Assembly: GCA_023388555.1 (NCBI GenBank)
Contig: JAEWGA010000056.1
Coordinates: 1-5,217 of the forward strand
Length of the DNA stretch: 5,217 nucleotides
Origin: Bacteroidota bacterium
GTDB lineage: Bacteria > Bacteroidota > Bacteroidia > Bacteroidales > Porphyromonadaceae
Direction: 5' to 3'
Shown here: piece by piece, positions 1 through 5,181 of the stretch
Layout of the letters: every line of letters starts with the position of its first letter
Position numbering within the stretch: the stretch's first letter is position 1
Notes under the pieces: model-generated
The model's input: only the letters and a program-made list of their open reading frames with translations
Database searches by the model: none
What the model was told of the DNA's origin: nothing
Program-made: the position numbers and the translations under genes

Positions 1-30
1 GTGAAAATTTGGGGTGTTTGGGAGGAGGTA
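1..30 (+). repeat. G-rich edge, possible inverted partner of the C-tract region
   Basis: The first 30 bases carry G-runs separated by A/T-rich spacers (TGAAAATTTGGGG, then TTTGGGAGGAGG). Read on the opposite strand this gives CCCCAAATTTTCAC and AAACACCCC, which closely resemble pieces of the C-tract region at 188-333 (CCCAAATTTTC at 283-293, AAACACCCC at 231-239). It therefore looks like the end of a related element in inverted orientation, cut by the window edge. The match is short and low in complexity, so common origin is inferred, not shown. Confidence 0.3.
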
Positions 31-53
31 AAAAAAGTATCTGCGGAGTCCTT

Positions 54-119
54 CAAAAAAGAAAGCGCAGTTTGTCGTAACGAAAAGCGCAGTTTGTTGA
101 AAAAGAAAGCGCAGTTATT
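54..119 (+). repeat. Three tandem 22-bp direct repeats with core AAAGCGCAGTT
   Basis: Three units of exactly 22 bp lie head to tail at 54-75, 76-97 and 98-119. Each ends with the core AAAGCGCAGTT (62-72, 84-94, 106-116); units 1 and 2 continue as TGT. The first 7-8 positions of each unit are A-rich and variable: units 1 and 2 agree at about 17 of 22 positions, units 1 and 3 at about 18. A 22-bp period is close to two helical turns, so equal cores would face the same side of the DNA, as in an iteron or operator array. There is no spacer/repeat contrast as in CRISPR. The core contains AAAGCGCA, identical to the E. coli Ada box octamer. Function is unknown. Confidence 0.75.
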
Positions 120-123
120 TTTA
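93..123 (+). promoter_or_regulatory. Weak Bacteroidetes-type promoter candidate inside the repeats
   Basis: TTTG at 93-96, inside the second 22-bp unit, is followed after 19 nt by TATTTTTA at 116-123. The Bacteroidetes consensus is TTTG, 19-21 nt, TAnnTTTG, so only the last base of the -7 element deviates. Transcription would run rightward through the stem-loop and the C-tracts, where I see no convincing gene. The region is A/T-rich, so chance matches are likely. Confidence 0.2.
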
Positions 124-140
124 CACAACTTTTAACACCC

Positions 141-181
141 CTCGCAAACCCGCTCCATTAAAGGGATTGCGGGCGGTCGAG
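141..181. other. Nested imperfect stem-loop
   Basis: CTCG (141-144) can pair with CGAG (178-181). Inside that, CCCGC (149-153) pairs with GCGGG (169-173), and TCC (154-156) pairs with GGA (164-166). This leaves a 7-nt loop, a 2-nt bulge (TT, 167-168) and a 4x4 internal loop between the outer and middle stems. Twelve base pairs, mostly G-C, make folding plausible on either strand. Neither side is followed by a T-run, so it is not a typical intrinsic terminator. It sits between the 22-bp repeats and the C-tracts and may belong to the same element. Confidence 0.4.
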
Positions 182-187
182 CTTTCA

Positions 188-333
188 CCCCTGAAAATCC
201 CCCATTTTCACCCCTATTTTAGGTCAAAAAAAACACCCCCAAAATCTCCCCCAAATCCGCCCAACTTCTCCCCCGATTTCCGCCCAAATTTTCCCCTGAA
301 ATTTCACCCGGTTTTTACCTTACTCCCCCCCCC
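188..333 (-). repeat. Periodic C-tract region (G-runs on the minus strand)
   Basis: Runs of 3-5 C are centred near 189.5, 201, 212.5, 238, 250, 261, 272, 284, 294.5 and 308, and a run of 9 C lies at 325-333. Most steps are 11-12 bp, with A/T-rich spacers between. On the minus strand, 274-236 reads G5-N7-G3-N7-G5-N7-G5, which fits the standard G3+N1-7 quadruplex pattern at its maximum loop length. Some spacers are symmetrical: TGAAAAT (192-198) and ATTTTCA (204-210) are perfect complements around CCCCC, and TGAAATTTCA (297-306) is a perfect palindrome. An open frame across the region would encode only Pro/Phe-rich low-complexity protein, so I do not treat it as coding. Confidence 0.65.
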
Positions 334-599
334 TGATTTTGCATCATTTTTAGCGCCCTGTTTTCCTCTGTTGAGAGCAGATTTATTAGGCATGGTTTTT
401 AAGAAGTTTTTTTGAGGGATTTCGAGGAGTAGATTTCTTGGGGTGTAGCGCTCTGGCTTGGGGTATGTATGTTTTATTGTACAAAGGAGCGTGGGAAGGC
501 AGAAGAGGTAAGCCTTTGGCCAATGAAGAAAGGGGGAGGGTAAAACCACGCACTATAAGAGGAGGAAAGCGTATATGGGCATATTGCAATAATGCCGGC
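334..599. other. Gene-less stretch
   Basis: I see no convincing gene here on either strand. The minus-strand open frames across it have unremarkable low-complexity sequence, resemble no family I know, and lack a ribosome binding site I would trust. The stretch lies downstream of the repair gene that ends at 600, so it may carry that gene's 3' untranslated RNA. No stem followed by a T-run was found. A near-palindrome at 579-595 (GCAT, ATTGCAAT, A, ATGC) begins 5 nt after the stop codon but has no room for a loop. Confidence 0.5.
489..551 (+). other. Possible structured RNA segment
   Basis: GCGTGG (489-494) can pair with CCACGC (546-551), closing a 51-nt interior. Inside are two short stems that compete for the same bases: AAGGC (496-500) with GCCTT (512-516), or CCTTT (513-517) with AAAGG (529-533). 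Eight bases after the closing stem is AGGAGG (560-565), and 9 nt later an ATG (575) opens a five-codon frame, MGILQ, ending with TAA at 590-592. This resembles a leader region, but no gene follows on the plus strand because the next gene is convergent. It may be coincidental. Confidence 0.2.
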
Positions 600-1418
600 T
601 TAAATTATGCTTAGCTCTTTCTGGATGGCTTCCCAACCTATAAGGGCTGCCTTTTGTACCTTACCCCAATGGTAGCTTCCTAATTCTCCTGTGGAACGAA
701 TAACACGATGGCAGGGAATGAGTAAGGCTACGGGATTTTGCCCTATGGCTGTCCCTACCGCTCTAACAGCTTTGGCAGCATTGGCGTTAGCAGCAATAGT
801 ACTGTAAGTCGTTAGTCCGCCTATTGGTATTCCGAGCAATGCATTCCAAACGTTCAGTTGGAAGTCGGTACCTTTTAGGTGCAATGTGGTTCCTTTAAGG
901 GAGCTTTTATTGGGAGCAAAAATAAAGTTAGCATACTGTTGTGGAGTGTTGGCAATATGCTCACATGTGGCATTGGGGAACTTGCGTTTTAGGTTGGTAA
1001 TGCTTAGGGTGTGTTCTTTTGTAAACTCCACATAGCAGATGCCTTTATAGGTGGTGGCTATAAATATTTCGCCCAAAGGAGTTTCTTCAAAATGGTAACG
1101 GATAAGGAGCTTGGTGGTGCCACGGTTGTATTCTGTTGGGTGCATTCTTTCTATACATACATGTTGGTTGTTATTAGGCCTACCTATTGGGGAGGCAAAG
1201 GGCACGGTGTGCGTTTCTTGTAACACACGTTGGGTGTACTCCTTATTCAGGCATCGGAAAAAATGTAAGGGAGTGGTGCCGGCCCATTCCTCAAACAACC
1301 TTTGAAGCAAGCCATTGGATATGCTAAGGTGCGCGGCTATTTCTTCCACAGAGGGCTGCTGCTGTTTGTTGCTATTTATAAAGTAATGGATGGCGGATGC
1401 TATATAGGGGTGGTTCAT
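600..1418 (-). CDS. ada: Ada/Ogt-type methylated-DNA-[protein]-cysteine S-methyltransferase with AraC-like HTH
   Basis: This 272-residue suicide repair enzyme moves the methyl group of O6-methylguanine (and O4-methylthymine) in DNA to its own cysteine. Residues 1-70 resemble the first helix-turn-helix of an AraC-type domain (SVEEIAAHLSISNGLLQRLFEEWAGTTP). Residues about 104-270 form the methyltransferase. They contain the active-site motif IPCHRVI with acceptor Cys236, the preceding NPVALL with Asn228, the likely finger arginine Arg219 in KAVRAVG, Tyr205 in TTYSTIA, and Glu263 near the C-terminus. The N-terminal zinc/phosphotriester domain of E. coli Ada is absent. The second AraC helix-turn-helix (residues 70-98) is shorter than in relatives I know, and the usual GGY after the active site is GSY (247-249). 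Repair activity is well supported; a role as transcription factor is doubtful. The gene is divergent from the transporter operon. The gene symbol marks the family; the domain make-up is not that of full-length Ada. Confidence 0.93.
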   Translation of the reverse strand: MNHPYIASAIHYFINSNKQQQPSVEEIAAHLSISNGLLQRLFEEWAGTTPLHFFRCLNKEYTQRVLQETHTVPFASPIGRPNNNQHVCIERMHPTEYNRGTTKLLIRYHFEETPLGEIFIATTYKGICYVEFTKEHTLSITNLKRKFPNATCEHIANTPQQYANFIFAPNKSSLKGTTLHLKGTDFQLNVWNALLGIPIGGLTTYSTIAANANAAKAVRAVGTAIGQNPVALLIPCHRVIRSTGELGSYHWGKVQKAALIGWEAIQKELSII

Positions 1419-1487
1419 TGCTGGCGTGGGATTGTTATAAAAGCCCCCGAAAACTGCGGTGCTTCCAAGCTTTAACGCGGGTTAGTG

Positions 1488-1495
1488 CAAAAATA
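1488..1495 (-). promoter_or_regulatory. Candidate -7 element for the repair methyltransferase gene
   Basis: Read on the minus strand this is TATTTTTG, a full match to the Bacteroidetes -7 consensus TAnnTTTG, followed by CAC. It lies about 70 nt upstream of the ATG at 1418. No TTTG-like -33 element is present 19-21 nt further upstream, so support rests on the octamer and its position. No copy of the AAAGCGCA octamer occurs in this intergenic region. Confidence 0.35.
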
Positions 1496-1577
1496 AAAGA
1501 TTGATTGTAGTTGGGTATGCCCCAGAGCCTGGTTAATTATATATAGGGTATTAGAAAATCGGCATTGATATTATTCT

Positions 1578-1585
1578 TACTTTTG
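1578..1585 (+). promoter_or_regulatory. Candidate -7 element of the chrA-flippase operon
   Basis: TACTTTTG fits TAnnTTTG exactly and ends 27 nt before the ATG at 1613, a plausible short leader. A partial -33 match (TTAG, 1551-1554) lies 23 nt upstream, slightly beyond the normal 19-21 spacing. This would be the only evident promoter for the four-gene cluster, since gaps between the later genes are absent or very short. Confidence 0.45.
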
Positions 1586-1612
1586 TCTTAGTTTCGGACG
1601 TTAGAAAGAAAA

Positions 1613-2191
1613 ATGACAAAGCAACTTTGGCAAATGTTCCGGACCTTTTTCCTGATAGGAGGCTTCACTTTTGGTGGAGGCTATGCTATGTTGGAAATGA
1701 TCCGAGAAGAGATAGTTACAAAAAAACAATGGCTTACCGAAGAAGAATTTGTGGATTTATTTGCTGTGGCCCAAAGTCTTCCTGGGGTATTCGCGGTGAA
1801 TATATCCATTTTTGTAGGGTATAGGATTCGTAAGCTTGTAGGGGCTATAACGTGTGGTTTGGCTACCGTATTGCCCAGCTTTTTAATCATCTTGGTTGTT
1901 GCAATGTTTTTTTCCGCGTTCCGGGATAACCCCCATGTGATACGTATATTCAAAGGGTTACGCCCCGCCGTGGTAGCGTTAATTGCGGCGCCTGTAATTA
2001 CTACGTGGAAGGCGTTGCGGTTATCGGCTGTAGCATTGTGGATTCCGGCAACAGTGGCCTTGGCTGTGTGGTTGTTAGGAGTGTCGCCTATATTGGTTAT
2101 TATATTGGCGGGAGTAGGGGGCTGGATATACACGAAACAAATTGCCGCTACCCTAAAAAAACAAGACAAAGGAAAGGAGGACGACTTATGA
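1613..2191 (+). CDS. chrA: Chromate transporter, short-chain ChrA family, first half
   Basis: This 192-residue hydrophobic inner-membrane protein belongs to the CHR family of chromate/sulfate transporters. Short members are half the size of classical ChrA and usually come as adjacent pairs. Family marks are the N-terminal GGFTFGGGYAM (16-26), EEFVDLFAVAQSLPG with a following Asn63 (44-63), TVLPSF (85-90) and GLRPA (115-119). About five or six membrane segments are visible, followed by a charged tail rich in Lys and Asp. Where the partner has TPGP, this protein has SLPGV, so the second proline is missing. I chose ATG 1613 because the GGFTFGGGYAM motif begins about 15 residues in, as it does in the partner. 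There is no clear ribosome binding site, only an A-rich stretch. Its stop overlaps the start of the next gene. Paired short CHR proteins of Bacillus subtilis are known to work together; that is inferred here. The true substrate is untested. Confidence 0.9.
   Translation: MTKQLWQMFRTFFLIGGFTFGGGYAMLEMIREEIVTKKQWLTEEEFVDLFAVAQSLPGVFAVNISIFVGYRIRKLVGAITCGLATVLPSFLIILVVAMFFSAFRDNPHVIRIFKGLRPAVVALIAAPVITTWKALRLSAVALWIPATVALAVWLLGVSPILVIILAGVGGWIYTKQIAATLKKQDKGKEDDL
2175..2180 (+). promoter_or_regulatory. Shine-Dalgarno site fixing the start of the second chrA
   Basis: AGGAGG (in AAGGAGG, 2174-2180) lies inside the end of the first chrA gene, 7 nt before ATG 2188. It decides the start of the second gene: the same reading frame is open upstream to 2005, but that part overlaps the first gene and encodes unrelated sequence. 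The site is strong for a genome where most starts here lack such a motif, and it suggests coupled translation. Confidence 0.7.
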
Positions 2192-2712
2192 TATACTTGG
2201 AACTACTGTGGGTGTATCTTAAAATTGGACTTTTTGGTTTTGGGGGAGGCTATGCTATGCTCTCATTAATCCAGGAAGAGGTGGTGAATAGGCACAAGTT
2301 TTTAACGCTTGCAGAGTTTACAGACATAGTGGCTATATCGCAACTAACACCCGGACCTATTGGTATTAATAGCGCTACATATATTGGTTACACCGTAACA
2401 GGAAATATATGGGGTAGTATTATTGCTACAACAGCTGTTGTGTTACCTTCGTTCGTATTGGTGCTCCTAATATCGTTGTCGTTTGCAAAATTTCGTTCCA
2501 ATCCACATGTGGATGCCGTGTTTACAGGCATTAGGCCTGCAGCAATTGGACTTATTGCCGCAGCAGCTTTGTTATTGGTTAACCATGAGAATTTTATTGA
2601 CTACAAAAGCTATATCCTTTTTTTTGCAACCTTAGGATTGGTGTTGTCCAAGAAAATACATCCTATCATGCTCATTGTATTAGCAGGAATAGCGGGGTGG
2701 TTAATTTACTAA
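2188..2712 (+). CDS. chrA: Chromate transporter, short-chain ChrA family, second half
   Basis: This 174-residue membrane protein is the partner of the preceding one and clearly homologous to it. Shared marks are FGFGGGYAM (16-24), the conserved QLTPGPIGINSATYIG (52-67), VLPSF (85-89) and GIRPAA (114-119). The TPGP-Asn signature is the full family form. About five or six membrane segments are expected, and the protein ends directly after the last one (AGIAGWLIY), without the charged tail of its partner. The start overlaps the stop of the first gene as ATGA (2188-2191), with AGGAGG 7 nt upstream. The two proteins most likely assemble as one antiparallel transporter for chromate, sulfate or another oxyanion; this is inferred from the family. 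No chrB-like regulator is nearby, so a dedicated chromate-resistance role is not shown. Confidence 0.91.
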   Translation: MIYLELLWVYLKIGLFGFGGGYAMLSLIQEEVVNRHKFLTLAEFTDIVAISQLTPGPIGINSATYIGYTVTGNIWGSIIATTAVVLPSFVLVLLISLSFAKFRSNPHVDAVFTGIRPAAIGLIAAAALLLVNHENFIDYKSYILFFATLGLVLSKKIHPIMLIVLAGIAGWLIY

Positions 2713-2724
2713 ACTAAGCAGAGA

Positions 2725-4212
2725 ATGGGGGTTGTATTCCGCCAAAGTTTTAAGGGAATGGTAAGCACCTTTGCAGGAGCCTTTATAGGGTTCCTGACCA
2801 CATTTTTTGTGGTGGCCAAATTCCTTTCGCCCAATGAAATAGGACTGACCCGAGTGCTTTACGAGGTGGGAATGTTGTTGGCGGGGTTTGCAATGCTTGG
2901 AACACAGTCCTCCGCCATAAGGTACTACCCCTATTTGAAAACGGAAGATGGGAAGAATAGGGGATTCTTCAGGTATCTCATCCTAATCCCTTTGTTGGGC
3001 GGGGGAATAATAGCGGCTTTGTACTTGCTGCTGGGAGATACTGTAACCACTTACTTTGGTAATAAAAGCACCATATTTAAGGAGTATAGTTTATGGGTAT
3101 TACCCATGATGTTTTTTCTTATATACCAAACGCTACTGGAAACGTATGCATCTATATACCAGCGGGTTGCAGTACCTAAAGTTATAAGAGAAGTGCTGCT
3201 AAGAGTGCTGCTATTAGGCGTGTATATAGCTTATGGAGTAGGGGGAATTAGCTTTAGCTGGATGGTTGGAGCTTTTGTTGGAACATACGGGGTTATTGCC
3301 GCAGTGAATTTCTTATACTGTATTTGGTTAGATCCGATTGGTACACGTGCAAAACTACAACCTGTTGAGCGGGAAGTTGGCCGGAGTTTTTTGTCCTACA
3401 CTGTTTGGATAGTATTAGCAGCACTGAGTGGAAATTTGGTTGGAAGGTTGGATATATTTATGATTTCGGCTCAGATGGGATTGGATTATAGCGGAATATA
3501 TACGATAGCTTTTTTTATAGTTGCAATCATCGACATTCCATCTCGTTCGCACATCGCCATGCTATCTCCGCAGGTGTCCGGTTACATACAGAAACGGGAG
3601 TACTCGCGGGCCGAGGAGCTGTTCAAAAAAATTGCGCATTACCAACTCCTAATAGGGGGAGTGTTATTTGTTGCTATATGGGTAAATATCGACACGATAT
3701 TTATGCTTATCCCCAATACAAATACCTATATGCAAGGGAAATGGGTGGTTTTCTTTTTGGGATTAAGCCGGGTGGTGGACGTCTCTTTTTCTTTTGGAAA
3801 TACAATACTGCGCTACTCTCCGTACTACCGGTGGATTATCATACTCACTTTAATAGTAACGCTGTTTTCCATATTGCTTAACTATATTTGTATTGAATGG
3901 TGGGGAATTAACGGGGCTGCCTTGGCAACTTTGGGAACTTTAGTGGTTAACTACAGTGTATCGCAGCTTATATTGGCAAGAAGCATGAACGTTTCGCCAA
4001 TGGACTTGGATATGATAAAAGGGTGGGGGATACTGGCCTTGGCTATTATTGCAAATGAAGTGACTCCTAATGTTTCGGGCCCTATCATAAATAGCATTGT
4101 TAAAACTACGGCTATCTTGCTACCCACAATATGGCTGTTTTCTACTATGAGGGGGTATAAACCCTTATTAAACGAAATAAATCTATTATGGAGGAGAAAA
4201 AAGAACTCGTAG
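2725..4212 (+). CDS. Polysaccharide/oligosaccharide flippase (Wzx-like, MOP superfamily)
   Basis: This 495-residue polytopic inner-membrane protein has about 12-14 predicted membrane segments and the size expected for the Wzx/polysaccharide biosynthesis family. Such proteins flip lipid-linked glycan units across the cytoplasmic membrane. The N-terminal part is the most telling: RQSFKGMVSTFAGAFIGFL (6-24), then AKFLSPNEIGLTRVLYEVG (31-49), with an Arg66-Tyr-Tyr-Pro-Tyr segment and GFFRYL (80-85), the pattern of Bacteroidetes lipopolysaccharide/polysaccharide biosynthesis proteins. A charged central loop follows (about 207-219), and a second bundle begins near 221. The C-terminus is short and basic (WRRKKNS). 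It starts 12 nt after the second chrA and ends inside the next gene, so it is almost certainly co-transcribed with both. Substrate cannot be read from sequence. A role in another lipid-linked export path is possible. Confidence 0.88.
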   Translation: MGVVFRQSFKGMVSTFAGAFIGFLTTFFVVAKFLSPNEIGLTRVLYEVGMLLAGFAMLGTQSSAIRYYPYLKTEDGKNRGFFRYLILIPLLGGGIIAALYLLLGDTVTTYFGNKSTIFKEYSLWVLPMMFFLIYQTLLETYASIYQRVAVPKVIREVLLRVLLLGVYIAYGVGGISFSWMVGAFVGTYGVIAAVNFLYCIWLDPIGTRAKLQPVEREVGRSFLSYTVWIVLAALSGNLVGRLDIFMISAQMGLDYSGIYTIAFFIVAIIDIPSRSHIAMLSPQVSGYIQKREYSRAEELFKKIAHYQLLIGGVLFVAIWVNIDTIFMLIPNTNTYMQGKWVVFFLGLSRVVDVSFSFGNTILRYSPYYRWIIILTLIVTLFSILLNYICIEWWGINGAALATLGTLVVNYSVSQLILARSMNVSPMDLDMIKGWGILALAIIANEVTPNVSGPIINSIVKTTAILLPTIWLFSTMRGYKPLLNEINLLWRRKKNS

Positions 4213-5144
4213 AAGGGGAACTCTTAGCTCCTAAACGAAAAATAACCCTAATACCTTTTGGCGGACTGGCAAACAGGTTAAAGTGCATCTGTTCGTCCAT
4301 ATCCTTATGCTTAAAGTACCAGATACAGCTGGAAATTATATGGTACATGGACGAGGGATTAGCTTGCCCTTCTCATAGGTTATTTACCTTGAAGCCCGAA
4401 CTGCAAAATAGGGGGATAACTATAAGGGAAGCGTCTTGGAAGGACCACCTATTACGAGATTATCCGCGCCGACATAATTTATGGATTCCCATTTTGCCCA
4501 TTTTGTTTAGGTATGACTTCTGCCTGAATGTGAAAACACTAAAGCGATGGGTAGACGAATCGCCCGAGAATATAGAGGAGCTGTGCAGAAACCAAGATTG
4601 GGAATACATCCTGATTTACGCTTGTTGGCAATTATATGACGATACAAATATGTATGAGCATATAGAACCCACATTTGAGGTGTTGCAGGCTTGCCAAGCA
4701 TTGGTAGCAGGTTGGCCCGATAATATGATAGGCGTCCATATACGACGTACCGACCATAGAATATCCATTGAACAAAGCCCTACCGAGCTTTTCATATCCG
4801 CTATGCAGAAAATGATAGAGGCAGATAGCAGTGTGCACTTCTTTATTGCTACGGACTCTCTTAAAGAGCGTGAACGCATTCAAACAATTTTTCAAGGTAG
4901 GGTTTTTGCACCGTTCTCAACCCCCAGCAGAGATAATGCCCAAGGGATAATTTCGGCTTTCGGTGAGATGTTGGCACTCTCCCAAACCAGTCAGATTCTT
5001 GCAACCAAGGATAGTACATTCTCACAAGAAGCAGCAAGAATAGGGAAAATACCGTACAATGTACTATCGATATATACAACAAAACTCAGTAATGGAATTT
5101 ACGATACGCGAATGTCGGGATTGAATTCTTTAAAAGGAGAGTAG
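4188..5144 (+). CDS. Fucosyltransferase-like glycosyltransferase (GT-B type)
   Basis: This 318-residue protein has no signal peptide or membrane segment and probably acts in the cytoplasm or at the inner membrane face. Features resemble the alpha-1,2/alpha-1,6/protein-O-fucosyltransferase superfamily. These are an N-terminal glycine loop with PFGGLANRLKCICSS (23-37), the sugar-nucleotide motif GVHIRRTDH (182-190, containing HxRRxD), HFFIATDS (217-224), and the C-terminal block SAFGEMLALSQTSQILATKDSTFSQEAA with the S-T-F-S segment at 276-279. Donor GDP-fucose is inferred from the family only; the acceptor is unknown. The ATG at 4188 lies inside the flippase gene (25-nt overlap). No other ATG precedes the glycine loop, so I keep this start; there is no Shine-Dalgarno site. 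The close link to the flippase suggests both serve the same surface or lipid-linked glycan. A NodZ-like or otherwise unclassified transferase is possible. Confidence 0.8.
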   Translation: MEEKKELVEGELLAPKRKITLIPFGGLANRLKCICSSISLCLKYQIQLEIIWYMDEGLACPSHRLFTLKPELQNRGITIREASWKDHLLRDYPRRHNLWIPILPILFRYDFCLNVKTLKRWVDESPENIEELCRNQDWEYILIYACWQLYDDTNMYEHIEPTFEVLQACQALVAGWPDNMIGVHIRRTDHRISIEQSPTELFISAMQKMIEADSSVHFFIATDSLKERERIQTIFQGRVFAPFSTPSRDNAQGIISAFGEMLALSQTSQILATKDSTFSQEAARIGKIPYNVLSIYTTKLSNGIYDTRMSGLNSLKGE

Positions 5145-5173
5145 GCCGTTAGGGAATTTCTGCCTCGGTTACG

Positions 5174-5181
5174 TATTTTTG
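5174..5181 (+). promoter_or_regulatory. Candidate -7 element before a gene at the right edge
   Basis: TATTTTTG matches TAnnTTTG exactly and is followed by CACC, a continuation often seen at Bacteroidetes promoters. A partial -33 element (TTAG, 5149-5152) lies 21 nt upstream, within the normal spacing. It sits in the 56-nt gap between the glycosyltransferase stop and the ATG at 5201. This suggests that the operon ends near 5144 and a new transcript starts here. Confidence 0.45.

Noticed and set aside
54..119. CRISPR array
   Set aside because: Only three units, directly abutting 22-bp repeats with no unique spacers, and no cas genes in the window.
1..135. Frame open from the left edge to a TAA at 133-135, possible 3' end of a gene
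   Set aside because: The 44 codons run through the 22-bp repeats, whose period is not a multiple of three, so each repeat is read in a different frame. The first part comes from the G-rich tract. Nothing resembles a known protein end, though upstream sequence would be needed to exclude it fully.
167..415. Open frame on the plus strand, 82 codons, Pro/Phe-rich
   Set aside because: It starts at TTG inside the stem-loop and mostly translates the phased C-tracts, so its composition follows the DNA repeat. No ribosome binding site or family resemblance is visible.
489..551. tRNA gene
   Set aside because: The closing stem is only 6 bp and there is no T-arm sequence, anticodon arm or CCA-compatible end in the right place.
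304..589. Two overlapping minus-strand open frames downstream of the repair gene
   Set aside because: Low-information sequence, mutual overlap in different frames, no credible start signals and no recognisable domain.
579..595. Near-palindrome just after the repair gene stop as a terminator
   Set aside because: Full pairing leaves no loop, the stem is A/T-rich, and no T-run follows on the minus strand.
2005..2187. Upstream extension of the second chrA frame
   Set aside because: It overlaps the first chrA gene and encodes unrelated sequence. The AGGAGG site and family alignment both support the start at 2188.
5141..5170. Terminator after the glycosyltransferase gene
   Set aside because: AGGC/GCCT and CCG/CGG occur but are not nested in a single helix, and no T-run follows at the right distance.
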